64,000 nt of DNA from AP-15 sp963777435. GTDB taxonomy: Bacteria; Pseudomonadota; Alphaproteobacteria; ATCC43930; CGMCC-115725. Shown here piece by piece: positions 45,454 to 53,062 of this stretch. The position numbers and the translations under genes were made by a program. The stretch lies in assembly GCA_963777435.1 (NCBI GenBank), contig CAVZQT010000003.1:1-64000 (forward strand). Direction: 5' to 3'. The notes beneath the pieces were generated by a model that was not told the DNA's origin, made no database searches, and saw only the letters and a list, made by a program, of their open reading frames with translations. How positions within the stretch are numbered: the first letter of the stretch is position 1; each line of letters starts with the position of its first letter.

Positions 45454-45792
45454 TCAGTGTAAGTCCTCGCCAAACCCTAGCCGGACAAAGTGATTTTTCA
45501 TCGCTTCGCCGAAACCGGGATCGATGCCGAGCCAGTGGCCAGCCTTTTTGTTCCAATCGATCACGTCGCGCAGCGCTTGCTTGTAGTCGTCGTCGGTCGA
45601 GCAACGAACGAGCGTTGTGTCGCCTTCGCAGTAAGTGAAGATTTCCCGCCGCTCGGGATTGGTCCAGGTGCCGTAATAGGACGCGTCTTGCCGTGTGTCG
45701 ATTTGCGCCCAGCCTTTGTCGTAAGTGCAAAGGACGAAGTCGTAAACATAGCGGTCGGAGGGGGTAAATTCGGTTATGCGCTCGATGGTCAT
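45454..45792 (-). CDS. Small protein of unknown function
   Basis: A 112-residue acidic protein, MTIERITEFTPSDRYVYDFVL at its start, aromatic-rich (YDKGWAQID, YYGTWTNPERREIFTY) with a helical end (ALRDVIDWNKKAGHWLGID). No family recognised. ATG 45792 overlaps the stop of the gene at 45789-46025, so the two are coupled. Confidence 0.6.
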   Translation of the reverse strand: MTIERITEFTPSDRYVYDFVLCTYDKGWAQIDTRQDASYYGTWTNPERREIFTYCEGDTTLVRCSTDDDYKQALRDVIDWNKKAGHWLGIDPGFGEAMKNHFVRLGFGEDLH

Positions 45793-46025
45793 GGCTGCAC
45801 CTCGACGGCCATGGACAGCCCGGGCGTCGGCCGCTGAATGGCGGCGACAGCAGGACCCTCGACGCGCGCTTCGTCGTCCTGGCCGCGGAACGCGAGCAGA
45901 TAGTCGGCCGCCTTCAAGGCGGCGCTCGCGGCGCGGATGATCGCGCAGTTGATCTTGTCGGTAATCTCCTGGTAGAGGCTGGCGCGATCGGCAAAGGATT
46001 TGTGGGCGGGTGCGGCGTGGGGCAT
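45789..46025 (-). CDS. Small protein of unknown function
   Basis: A 78-residue protein with a helical core, SLYQEITDKINCAIIRAASAALKAADYLLAF. The YQEITDKI stretch faintly recalls the first helix of ArdC-type domains, but the similarity is too short to use. Its stop overlaps the ATG of the next gene (45789-45792). A weaker relative of the shared leader element precedes it at 46047-46110. Confidence 0.55.
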   Translation of the reverse strand: MPHAAPAHKSFADRASLYQEITDKINCAIIRAASAALKAADYLLAFRGQDDEARVEGPAVAAIQRPTPGLSMAVEVQP

Positions 46026-46236
46026 GGTCGGTCTCCGCGACGCGGGGGCGAAAGCTTTCTCTCGCCTGGAACGCTCGTCTCCGGACCCGCTCCGCCCTTT
46101 TCCTCTCCTTGTCCCGGCGCTTACGGATGGTCACCGTCGGCCGCTTAAAGCCGCAGCCGGTCCGCACTCCCTTTGTCACGCCGGAGCCTTGGCGTAGGCG
46201 GACGCGTCAGCGATCGCAACCCGTCAGGGCGGAGAC

Positions 46237-46292
46237 GGCTCCCGGGTGGGGGAGAAGGGAGCCGGCTCCGCGCCCCCGCACAAGCGGGGGCG
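46237..46292. repeat. Two adjacent hairpins
   Basis: GGCTCCC/GGGAGCC (46237-46243 with 46257-46263) and a perfect 9-bp stem CGCCCCCGC/GCGGGGGCG with an ACAA loop (46271-46292). They lie downstream of the UPF0158 gene; neither is followed by a T run on the minus strand, so termination is possible but not shown. The rest of 46026-46472 holds no gene. Confidence 0.55.
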
Positions 46293-46472
46293 TAAGAGCG
46301 CGGCCCGAGCGCCGCGAGGGAGACGCCCAATACTCGCAGCGAAGAATATGTCCGGAATTCAGGCTGTTGCAGCGTGGAGGCTCGCCGGTTTCGAGGGTAT
46401 CGGCAGGGCTCGATGGGGTTGACGGGCATCGCCATGACGCGCCGGACGCGGGCAGGCCGCAGGACAAGAGGA

Positions 46473-46892
46473 TCAGTCGATGAGCTCGATCGAATGATCC
46501 TCGCACCACAGCCGCAAGGCCGTCTCCGCGGCCCTTGCTTCGAAGTCGTACCAGTGATCGAGCACGCCGCGCCGCGCCAGCAGATCCTTAAACCGGGCGT
46601 AGGCGCCTCTTCGGCTGAAAAATTGCCGGACCGCGTCGACATCGCCGGGCAGGAATTGGCGGGCGAAGTCGAGAGCGAGCGGCTTGCCGAGCTCGAGTTC
46701 TCTTTTGTCCGGTATCGGCAGAAATTTTTCGGGATCGTCGACATCATCCGGCAAGGGGTCGAGGTCATCGACGAGTTCGGAATGACAATAAATCTTGCCG
46801 GACTGCCTGCAGAGAAAAGCCTGATGCTCTCCGCCGCCGGCGGCGCCGACGAAGTCGAAGGCCTCCTCGAGGTCCTTGAAGCTGACGGGCAT
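46473..46892 (-). CDS. UPF0158 family protein
   Basis: A 139-residue acidic protein starting MPVSFKDLEEAFDFVG. Family marks are HQAFLCRQSGKIYCHSEL, DVDDPEKFLPIPDKRELELGKPLALDFARQFLP, VRQFFSRRGAYARFKDLLARRG and WYDFEARAAETALRLWCEDH. The UPF0158 group is widespread but without known activity. ATG 46892 has GGGAGC upstream. The gene is complete and lies alone between two hairpin-containing gaps. Confidence 0.75.
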   Translation of the reverse strand: MPVSFKDLEEAFDFVGAAGGGEHQAFLCRQSGKIYCHSELVDDLDPLPDDVDDPEKFLPIPDKRELELGKPLALDFARQFLPGDVDAVRQFFSRRGAYARFKDLLARRGVLDHWYDFEARAAETALRLWCEDHSIELID

Positions 46893-46968
46893 GGCGATGC
46901 TCCCGGCATGGTCCGGCGATTTAACACCCGTATCGCCGGACATGTCAGCGGCGGCGGCGAAATTCATG

Positions 46969-47253
46969 CTAGTTCTGGTGCTTCCGGCTGCTTTGCTGGG
47001 GCCGGGTGATAACATCAAGCAGATGGGCAAGAGCCTCGTCGCTCTCCCGCTGCATCTCGGAAAGCATGGAGCGGATGGCGGCGATCTCGGCGCTTCCTTT
47101 TGGGTGGTCGCCAAGATGATGAGCCAGAGCGGCAAGGGCATCTTCGCCGCCGGCGCAGTCTTTGGCGATGCCGCGAAGGGCGCGTATCATCTCGCGCATC
47201 GCGGCGGCGTGGTAGGGATTGGCGGGATCGAGCGTCGGTTTCGTCATGTGCAT
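46969..47253 (-). CDS. Small protein of unknown function
   Basis: About 94 residues, MHMTKPTLDPANPYHAAAMREM at the start, a helical region MIRALRGIAKDCAGGEDALAALAHHLG and a second helix IAAIRSMLSEMQRESDEALAHLLDVI. It is charged and probably dimeric by coiled coil. No family recognised. A second ATG two codons later (47247) could be the start. Confidence 0.55.
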   Translation of the reverse strand: MHMTKPTLDPANPYHAAAMREMIRALRGIAKDCAGGEDALAALAHHLGDHPKGSAEIAAIRSMLSEMQRESDEALAHLLDVITRPQQSSRKHQN

Positions 47254-47278
47254 TGGCTCGCCGCTGGGCGGGGCGGTT

Positions 47279-47746
47279 TCAAAATTGAAAACTTCTCGGC
47301 AAACCCTGATTGGCGAGGGCGTCATTAACGGCATCACAAAACGAGGACTTGGCCTTGGCGTAAAATTCCAGTGTACCCCATTCCTCGACGATTTTGCCGA
47401 AGCCGTCCTGTTTGATTTCCCGCGTCGGGCAACTGAAAATGGGGCCGGTGTCGTACAGAGTGCAATCGCACACCATGCCCCGGCTCACCAGCTCCTGTTT
47501 GGCCCATTGACGGCAAACGGCGCTTTTGGAGTTGTCGTCCAGTGCGTCGGGCAATGCCGGAAATACGAAATGCCGCATGCCCCGGTCGGTATAGACAAAC
47601 CACGGTTTCAGCTTGACGGTTGCGTGTGGGTTACGAGCCTCGTCCAGGGCAATCTGCGCGTCCATTGCGGCACGGCGGGCACAAAGGGCCTGATGCGTGC
47701 GCGCCCGGCGGCTTAAACCGTCATCATTGGCCAGTGATTTGCTCAT
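47279..47746 (-). CDS. Protein of unknown function
   Basis: A 155-residue protein starting MSKSLANDDGLSRRARTHQA at ATG 47746. Marks: a basic helix, then KLKPWFVYTDRGMRHFVFP, AVCRQWAKQELVSRGMVCDC and KQDGFGKIVEEWGTLEFYAKA. Four cysteines in the middle could bind metal, but spacing is irregular. No family recognised. It lies 7 nt downstream of the gene at 47754-48032 in the array. Confidence 0.55.
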   Translation of the reverse strand: MSKSLANDDGLSRRARTHQALCARRAAMDAQIALDEARNPHATVKLKPWFVYTDRGMRHFVFPALPDALDDNSKSAVCRQWAKQELVSRGMVCDCTLYDTGPIFSCPTREIKQDGFGKIVEEWGTLEFYAKAKSSFCDAVNDALANQGLPRSFQF

Positions 47747-47753
47747 GCGTCCA

Positions 47754-48032
47754 TCATTGGCCCTGATGCCGCTCGCGATAGGCGGCGAGACCCAATTCCC
47801 AATTGGTTCCAGGGACACGGCTGCCGTCGTCGTTCAGTATTCCGGCCTCAAGCTCGGCCGCCGCGCATTGCCAATGGCCGTCAACCCACGCGGCAATTTC
47901 ATGCGCTGTCATGGCCGGACTTGTCTGCCGACATAGGCGCGTGACGATCTCGCGGGCAAGCGGTTCGATATTGCTGCTACAGTTCATCTTGTGACCAAAG
48001 CAGTCCGGCCCGCCGTCGCGTGTCGTGCTCAT
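47754..48032 (-). CDS. Small protein of unknown function
   Basis: A 92-residue protein. ATG 48032 overlaps the stop of the upstream gene (ATGA, 48029-48032). Core: PLAREIVTRLCRQTSPAMTAHEIAAWVDGHWQCAAAELEAG. Helical; no domain recognised. ATG 47987 is an alternative start, but the overlap favours 48032. Confidence 0.55.
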   Translation of the reverse strand: MSTTRDGGPDCFGHKMNCSSNIEPLAREIVTRLCRQTSPAMTAHEIAAWVDGHWQCAAAELEAGILNDDGSRVPGTNWELGLAAYRERHQGQ

Positions 48033-48367
48033 TGCAGCGGGCCCCGGCGTTCCTTGACCACGCGGCGGAACGCGCGATCAATCAGGTCCTTGGCATCCTC
48101 TTCGCCGTGTAGATCGAGCTGCTGCTCAAAGCCGAGCTCGAGAAGAGCGGTTGTCACGCATGAAGCATCGGCGGGGTGCGTGGTCTTCTCGATAAAATGG
48201 GCGAGGTGGCGCTTGATCGTGTCCGTGTGGGCTTTCATGCGCTGCTTGTACGCCACGACTTTGTTGGCGAAGTCCTCGCCGGCACCGGGAAGCAGCAATG
48301 CGGTCTGTTTGCCTGGACCGTCCGAAGGTTGGGGCCTGGGTATTTTCGTTGCAGGCTTATCGGTCAT
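48029..48367 (-). CDS. Small protein of unknown function
   Basis: A 112-residue protein starting MTDKPATKIPRPQPSDG, with a proline-rich start and a helical body: DFANKVVAYKQRMKAHTDTIKRHLAHFIEK, then FEQQLDLHGEEDAKDLIDRAFRRVV. It overlaps the genes on both sides (11 nt with the RHH gene, 4 nt with the next), which points to a common transcript. No family recognised. Confidence 0.55.
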   Translation of the reverse strand: MTDKPATKIPRPQPSDGPGKQTALLLPGAGEDFANKVVAYKQRMKAHTDTIKRHLAHFIEKTTHPADASCVTTALLELGFEQQLDLHGEEDAKDLIDRAFRRVVKERRGPLQ

Positions 48368-48761
48368 GGAGAGATGTTTCCGGCAAACGGGCGGGTTGAT
48401 CGATGGTGCCGGGAATGGCGTGCCTGTGGGCAGCAAGCAGGTCGCTGAGAACGTGAAAGTTGCCGGGCAGCTCGATGTTGCCGGGAATGTCGGCGAGATA
48501 GCGCATCACGTAACGGCGCGCGGCCTGGGTAAACGGCTCGTCGCCCCCGAGATTCAAATCGATGTGGGAGCAAAGCTGGCCGACGGTGCAGCCCTGTTGG
48601 TTGGCAATCTCGCACAGCGCATGCCAGGTGGCGTCTTCGAGAAAGACATAGTCGTGGCCGTAGAACCCGTCTTCGTCGTCAACATAACGAAGCGCTTCGG
48701 TCTGGTCCGGATATTCCGGCGTTGTAATCGGTTTGATGAAGATTTCGGCGGGATTATTCAT
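48357..48761 (-). CDS. Ribbon-helix-helix domain protein (RHH_4-like)
   Basis: A 134-residue protein. The central part VFLEDATWHALCEIANQQGCTVGQLCSHIDLNL followed by FTQAARRYVMRYLADI matches the ribbon-helix-helix layout of the RHH_4 group, where a strand (VFLED) is followed by two helices and a third conserved helix. Proteins of this type dimerise and bind DNA through the strand, so a regulator of this array is a fair guess. About 40 acidic residues precede the domain and a short tail follows. It could control the shared leader elements, but nothing in the sequence proves that. Confidence 0.65.
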   Translation of the reverse strand: MNNPAEIFIKPITTPEYPDQTEALRYVDDEDGFYGHDYVFLEDATWHALCEIANQQGCTVGQLCSHIDLNLGGDEPFTQAARRYVMRYLADIPGNIELPGNFHVLSDLLAAHRHAIPGTIDQPARLPETSLHDR

Positions 48762-48882
48762 TGTCCCTCCCTGATAATTTTTATATTTCTTAAAGACTGC
48801 ATCAAGAGTGCTGAAGAGTCAAAATTGGAAGAAGCCTTTGGCAGTGGTTCGACCATGCACTGCTGAAGCGATTCAAGCCCGG

Positions 48883-49233
48883 CTAATGGCGGATGGCCGC
48901 GCGCCGTATGCATTCCCCGGATGGCGTGAAGCTGTACATCGGGGTGAGGTCAAGGCGCCGGGCGTCGGGATGGTCGTGCGCGAACACATAGACATCGGGC
49001 CAGCGTCCGGAGCTGGTGGCGACCAGGTAGGTCTTGCCGCCCTTGCGGGCCTCCTGCTCGGCGACGAATGCGGCAATCTTGATCGCGCCTACAAGGTTTG
49101 GGTCGGGCCTGTCGCCGGCATAGGCGTAACGCCACCAATAGCCGAAAGCGGTGTGGCGTTCGGTGACGCTGTTGCCGGGATCGGCTGCTTCAGTGGCGGT
49201 TTCAACCGCGTTGAGGGCGCGTTGCAGGGGCAT
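48883..49233 (-). CDS. Protein of unknown function
   Basis: A 116-residue protein from ATG 49233: MPLQRALNAVETATEAADPG, then FGYWWRYAYAGDRPDPNLVGAIKIAAFVAEQEARKGGKTYLV and a C-terminal VYVFAHDHPDARRLDLTP. No family recognised. The open frame extends to 49356, but it overlaps the next gene (49202-49525) there. Confidence 0.5.
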   Translation of the reverse strand: MPLQRALNAVETATEAADPGNSVTERHTAFGYWWRYAYAGDRPDPNLVGAIKIAAFVAEQEARKGGKTYLVATSSGRWPDVYVFAHDHPDARRLDLTPMYSFTPSGECIRRAAIRH

Positions 49234-49525
49234 GGCGGTCAGTTTTTCGGCGAACGGCTGGAGCTTTTTCTCCGGTTCGTGATTTTTGGTTTTTTCGCGT
49301 CGTCTTACACTTGACGGCTTCTTGCTTAGGCAACTTTCGGCGGTCGAAACGAACAAGTTTAATGCTTTGAGCCTTGGCTATATTCCATATGGAACCATAG
49401 CTGACGCCAATGCGCTTGCCCACGTAATTGTAAACCACCCACACATTGGGAAATATACCGAGAGCCTCCATAATGATCGCGTGCTGTTCCGGCTTGGAAT
49501 AGACAAGTGGCTCCGCGATTTGCAT
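49202..49525 (-). CDS. Small HTH-like protein
   Basis: A 107-residue basic protein. KPEQHAIIMEALGIFPNVWVVYNYVGKRIGVSYGSIWNIAKAQSIKLV reads like a helix-turn-helix of the kind used to recognise DNA, followed by a Lys/Arg-rich tail. No family is assigned. It is the first gene of the minus-strand array and overlaps the next by 32 nt. Confidence 0.5.
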   Translation of the reverse strand: MQIAEPLVYSKPEQHAIIMEALGIFPNVWVVYNYVGKRIGVSYGSIWNIAKAQSIKLVRFDRRKLPKQEAVKCKTTRKNQKSRTGEKAPAVRRKTDRHAPATRPQRG

Positions 49526-49717
49526 TGTGATTCATTGCTACAACAGGCTATTGCCGGAATGAAGTATTAAATGTTTCGAGTACGCATCCGTCGCCGGCGC
49601 TGACTGGTTGTGCAAATCATAGGCTTGATACCCGGTTAGAGGGGCTACTCTCGACACCCAAAGCCGATGTTTGACGATGATGCTTTTAACGACCGGCCAT
49701 GGGCGGACTGCGGACCG

Positions 49718-50395
49718 ATGATCACGCGAATGGTGGTTCTGACGGCAATCTGGCTCGCGGCGATGGCGGCCATCCTCTTCCTTGCCGCGGGCGACTGGGG
49801 CTGGCCGCAAGGTTGGGTGTTCCTGGGCGAGGTTGCGGTATCCACCTTCGCGGTGAATCTCTGGCTGACGCGACACGATCCGGCGCTTCTCGCGTCACGC
49901 CTCTCCGCGCCCGTGCAGCGTGATCAACGGCCCTGGGACCGCACCTTCATGCTCGTGGGCCTGCTCGTCTTCATCGGTTGGTTGGTGCTGTGCGCTTTGG
50001 ACGCCCGTCGCTTCGGGTGGTCGCGCGTTCCACTTTGGGCGCAAGCAATCGGGGCTGTCTTGATCGCGCTTTGCATGATCGTTGTTTGGCAGGTGTTTCG
50101 CTTCAACAGTTTCGCCGCCCCGCAGGTGCGCATGCAGATCGAGCGGCAGCAACGCGCGATCACCGACGGGCCCTACCGGATCGTTCGCCATCCGATGTAT
50201 GCCGGTGCGCTGCTGATGTTTCTGGGCACGCCCCTGCTGCTGGGCTCCTGGTGGGGCTTGTTGTTCGTTCCGCTCGGCGCCCTTGGCATCGGTATTCGGG
50301 CGGTGGGCGAGGAACGCATGCTATGCCGGGAGCTGGCGGGTTACGAGGAGTACACCCGCCAGGTCAGGTTCAGGATGGTTCCAGGCCTCTGGTGA
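49718..50395 (+). CDS. Isoprenylcysteine carboxyl methyltransferase-like membrane protein
   Basis: A 225-residue membrane protein with four to five hydrophobic segments. The C-terminal third holds the ICMT/PEMT signature: GPYRIVRHPMYAGALLMFLGTPLLLGSWWGLL and ERMLCRELAGYEEYTRQV, where RHPMYxG and the following Glu-rich region bind S-adenosylmethionine. In bacteria such proteins methylate small thiols, lipids or unknown acceptors rather than isoprenylated proteins. ATG 49718 is preferred; the frame runs to 49667 upstream. It is transcribed away from the minus-strand array. Confidence 0.8.
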   Translation: MITRMVVLTAIWLAAMAAILFLAAGDWGWPQGWVFLGEVAVSTFAVNLWLTRHDPALLASRLSAPVQRDQRPWDRTFMLVGLLVFIGWLVLCALDARRFGWSRVPLWAQAIGAVLIALCMIVVWQVFRFNSFAAPQVRMQIERQQRAITDGPYRIVRHPMYAGALLMFLGTPLLLGSWWGLLFVPLGALGIGIRAVGEERMLCRELAGYEEYTRQVRFRMVPGLW

Positions 50396-50494
50396 GAAAA
50401 GCCTTCCTTCGCCAGGAACACTCCGCTTCTTACCCCAAGCCGATCTTTGACCCAGGTATCAAGCGTCAGATTTTATAATATTCATTAGACTAGA

Positions 50495-50554
50495 CTATGA
50501 CCGGGGATGCGGCACCGGACGCTGCACCTCCGCCGCCGGCTTGTTCTCGCGCAT
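50495..50554 (-). pseudogene. Tail remnant of a second DNA ligase gene
   Basis: Twenty codons reading MRENKPAAEVQRPVPHP to a TAG at 50495 resemble the end of the ligase at 51638-52669 (LREDKPAAEVRRDVPLP). Nothing upstream of it resembles the rest of a ligase. It suggests that a second copy once stood here or that a duplication was trimmed. Confidence 0.5.
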
Positions 50555-50636
50555 TGGCCGCGATTGCCGGGCGCATATCGCCGGTCGTAGCAGCCTGTAT
50601 CGCCGCTCTGTGACGGCAAGGTCCGGGAAGCAACGG

Positions 50637-51302
50637 TCAAGGGCGGGCGGCGAGAACGGTGGGGACCGTACTATGATGCACGACCCAGGCGCGGGTGTCG
50701 GCGCAAATCCAGCCGGTGACCTCAAGGATGGTCTGATACTCGGCCGCCAGCGGGCGGCCGAAGATCGGTTCGTGATGGGCGATGCGGTTGCGCAGGTCGC
50801 GCAGCGCCGGGATCGGCTTATGCACGTCGACGCGCCGCCGCCTCGAATTCGGAAAGGCGCGGTGCAGGGCAGGGCGCCACAACGTCATCTCGTAATTGAG
50901 CTTGCCGGGCGGTCCGTGGGTCAGCAGCCGCTCCCAGAATCCGAACGACAGTTCGGCGACGATGCGGCCCGGATCGAGCGGCCGGCCGGCGCGACGCAGC
51001 GCGTCCTTCGCGTCGGCAACGCGCGCCCGCGCAAAGGGCGTCAGTGGGACTTGCGGATTGTCGTACCAGGCCGCCCCATAGACGACGGCAAGCTCGCGGT
51101 GAAACGCGTTGCGGACGACGATCTCAAGCGCCTGCAACGGGCCGTAGAAGGCGGCGCTGGCCTCGGTGTTCCAGACATAGAGCCGCAGCGCGGCAGCGTG
51201 ATCGCCATGAGCGCCGGCAAGGTAAGTGGACAATCGCTCGGGTGACAGGGAGCGCTCTAACGCACTGATTACGCTTTGCGAATAGGCAAAAGGGTTGACC
51301 AT
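50637..51302 (-). CDS. Abi-like protein with HEPN motif
   Basis: A 221-residue protein starting MVNPFAYSQSVISALERSLSP. Helical throughout, with LYVWNTEASAAFYGPLQALEIVVRNAFHREL in the first half. The HEPN RNase motif is RNRIAHHEPIF near residue 185 (R-x4-H with an adjacent Asn). This layout matches Abi-like proteins (AbiF/AbiD type), which abort phage infection by cleaving RNA. It has no obvious antitoxin neighbour; such proteins often work alone. It lies among plasmid and repair genes. Confidence 0.75.
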   Translation of the reverse strand: MVNPFAYSQSVISALERSLSPERLSTYLAGAHGDHAAALRLYVWNTEASAAFYGPLQALEIVVRNAFHRELAVVYGAAWYDNPQVPLTPFARARVADAKDALRRAGRPLDPGRIVAELSFGFWERLLTHGPPGKLNYEMTLWRPALHRAFPNSRRRRVDVHKPIPALRDLRNRIAHHEPIFGRPLAAEYQTILEVTGWICADTRAWVVHHSTVPTVLAARP

Positions 51303-51556
51303 GGGGCGCAAATTTCATATATTCTGAGGGTACGCCCCGGCCCCGCCTCTGCGAAAGCATGCGCCCGGGGTTATTTATTGGTGGGCTCTGCCGGAACCGG
51401 CGAGAGCTGCACCCTACGATAAACCGCGGCGCGTATCAAACTAACGGCGTAACGCGGGCGCCCAGCGGGCCGGGAACCTGGCGCTGTATCCGGCGTTTGA
51501 GAACCGAGAGCCATTGCCCCTGCGGCATGTGGCCCCCCACCACACGGCTCTCGCAC

Positions 51557-51590
51557 AAAAGCGTCATGTCCCCACATGGCGCTTTTTTTT
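51557..51590 (+). terminator. Rho-independent terminator, possibly bidirectional
   Basis: Stem AAAAGCG/CGCTTTT interrupted by a TC/GG internal loop and closed by ATGT-CCCC-ACAT, followed by T8 on the plus strand (51583-51590). On the minus strand TTTTG follows, so the ligase gene (stop at 51638) may end here as well. No plus-strand gene precedes it. Confidence 0.7.
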
Positions 51591-51637
51591 GGCGACGCAA
51601 TTCGGGAAAATCGCGCGCTCGATCACACGCAGGCTCG

Positions 51638-52669
51638 CTATTTTTTCGCGGTGACGATGGTTTTCGGAAGTGGCACGTCACGCCGCACTTCCGCCGCCGG
51701 CTTGTCCTCGCGCAACCCTTCATAGACGACCTGGCGCAAGAGATTGTCTTCCGTCCAGGTCAGAAATTTGACTTCGGCGACCAGCTCGGGCCGCACCCAA
51801 TGCACCCGTGACAAAACCAGCGGCGACCCGAAGCGGGTCGAGCGCGGCGGCGGGACGTCGAGCGGCATCGTGTCGATCGCCAGCGGTTGCAGCCGCCGCC
51901 AGAGACGCTCAAGTTCGGCGTCATTGATGCCGGTGCCGACGCGGCCGGCATAAGTGAGTTTTCCGCCGGGATCGTAGTAGCCGAGCAGCAAGGCGCCAAG
52001 GTACGGCCGCCTGCCTTCCGGATCGGTCCAGCCGATGACGACAAACTCCTCGCGGTTGAGACATTTGACCTTGAGCCATAACCCGCGATTGCCGGCAACA
52101 TAGGGCGCATCGGCGCGTTTCGAGACGATGCCTTCGACTTTCGCGGCGCAGGCATGCTCGTAAAAGGCCGGGCCGAGGCCGATCTGGTGGTCGCTGTAGT
52201 GCAGGGGCGGTTTCGTTGCACCCAGCAATCGGGCGAGCCGCTCCTTGCGTTCGATCAGCGGGTGCTCGGTGAGATCCTCGCCGTCGAGATAAAGAAGATC
52301 GAACAGGAAGAACACGAGGCCGGCGGCGTTGCCGGCATCGGACGCCAGCTGGATCATGCTGCACGAGGTGATGCCGTCGGCGCGCACGCCGCACAACTCG
52401 CCGTCAAGATAGGCCTGGCGCGCGGGCAGCGCCGCGACCGCCCGGGCGATCTGCGGATATTTGTCGGTCCAGTTAAGCCCGTTGCGAGTCAGCAGCCGCG
52501 CTTCGCCATGGTCGAGCCGGGCATGCATGCGGTAGCCGTCATATTTGATTTCATGCAGCCACTGGTCGCCGTCCGGCGCTTCTTTGACGAGCTGCGTCAG
52601 TTGCGGCGGCACCCATTCCGGCAGAACGGCTGTGGCGGTGCGCCGCCGGCGCGCTACGGTGCGCGCCAT
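51638..52669 (-). CDS. ATP-dependent DNA ligase (LigD ligase-domain type)
   Basis: A 343-residue ligase. Adenylation motif EIKYDGYR with Lys42, then DGELCG, FFLFDLLYLDGEDL, VEGIVSKR and WLKVK; the OB-fold with GYYDPGGKLTYAGRVGTG follows and the end carries FLTWTEDNLLRQVVYEGLREDKPAAE. This is the ligase-only form of LigD used in bacterial non-homologous end joining or in single-strand gap repair; no polymerase, nuclease or Ku gene is encoded in the window. It can seal nicks with ATP. The short remnant at 50495 repeats its tail. Confidence 0.9.
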   Translation of the reverse strand: MARTVARRRRTATAVLPEWVPPQLTQLVKEAPDGDQWLHEIKYDGYRMHARLDHGEARLLTRNGLNWTDKYPQIARAVAALPARQAYLDGELCGVRADGITSCSMIQLASDAGNAAGLVFFLFDLLYLDGEDLTEHPLIERKERLARLLGATKPPLHYSDHQIGLGPAFYEHACAAKVEGIVSKRADAPYVAGNRGLWLKVKCLNREEFVVIGWTDPEGRRPYLGALLLGYYDPGGKLTYAGRVGTGINDAELERLWRRLQPLAIDTMPLDVPPPRSTRFGSPLVLSRVHWVRPELVAEVKFLTWTEDNLLRQVVYEGLREDKPAAEVRRDVPLPKTIVTAKK

Positions 52670-52687
52670 GGTTGCGGCATGAAGCGA

Positions 52688-52912
52688 TTACCCGGCCGGC
52701 GCATGCGCGTCCTCGAGATGATCGATCTCGCCGACATGCCTGGCGGCATGAGCCAACTCAAAAGTGATGCCTTTACAGTGCCGGCAGGTCGGGAAGCGAC
52801 GGCCTTTGATCACCGTCACCTCGTGCGGCATGTCGGCGTGCACCGGGTCGTGGGTGATCGTGTAAACGCCGGACTGCGGCACGATCTGGCCGGGCTTGTA
52901 TTCCTGCGTCAT
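52688..52912 (-). CDS. Small cysteine-containing protein of unknown function
   Basis: A 74-residue protein: MTQEYKPGQIVPQSGVYTITHD, then EVTVIKGRRFPTCRHCKGITFELAHAARHVG. The CxxC pair and following His residues look like a zinc-binding knuckle. Similar proteins with KPGQxxPxSGxY starts are annotated as YjzC-like or zinc-ribbon-like; no activity known. GGAGGACA stands just upstream. It lies 19 nt upstream of the ligase on the same strand and may be co-transcribed. Confidence 0.65.
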   Translation of the reverse strand: MTQEYKPGQIVPQSGVYTITHDPVHADMPHEVTVIKGRRFPTCRHCKGITFELAHAARHVGEIDHLEDAHAPAG

Positions 52913-53028
52913 CATTGTCCTCCGCATCAAACTTATCGATGATCCCTGAAACGGCATGCAACCGGACCGCGTTCCGGTCCGGACTTTTGCGCCACGGGCC
53001 AGCCGCAAAGGGGGGCCCATTTTTGGGC

Positions 53029-53061
53029 TAGACACTTCCTTTTTATCTACTATTCTAGAAT
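53029..53061 (+). promoter_or_regulatory. Promoter and palindromic operator of the arsenic operon
   Basis: TAGACA (53029-53034) and TATTCT (53051-53056) with a 16-nt spacer, overlapped by the perfect palindrome ATTCTAGAAT (53052-53061) immediately before the ATG at 53063. A palindrome on the -10 element of an ArsR gene is the classic ArsR operator position. If transcription starts here the leader is nearly absent. Confidence 0.55.
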
Positions 53062-53062
53062 C

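Noticed and set aside
46145..46927. A 260-codon minus-strand frame over the UPF0158 gene
   Set aside because: It is another reading frame of the UPF0158 gene plus the hairpin gap; the composition is Ser/Arg rich and unconstrained.
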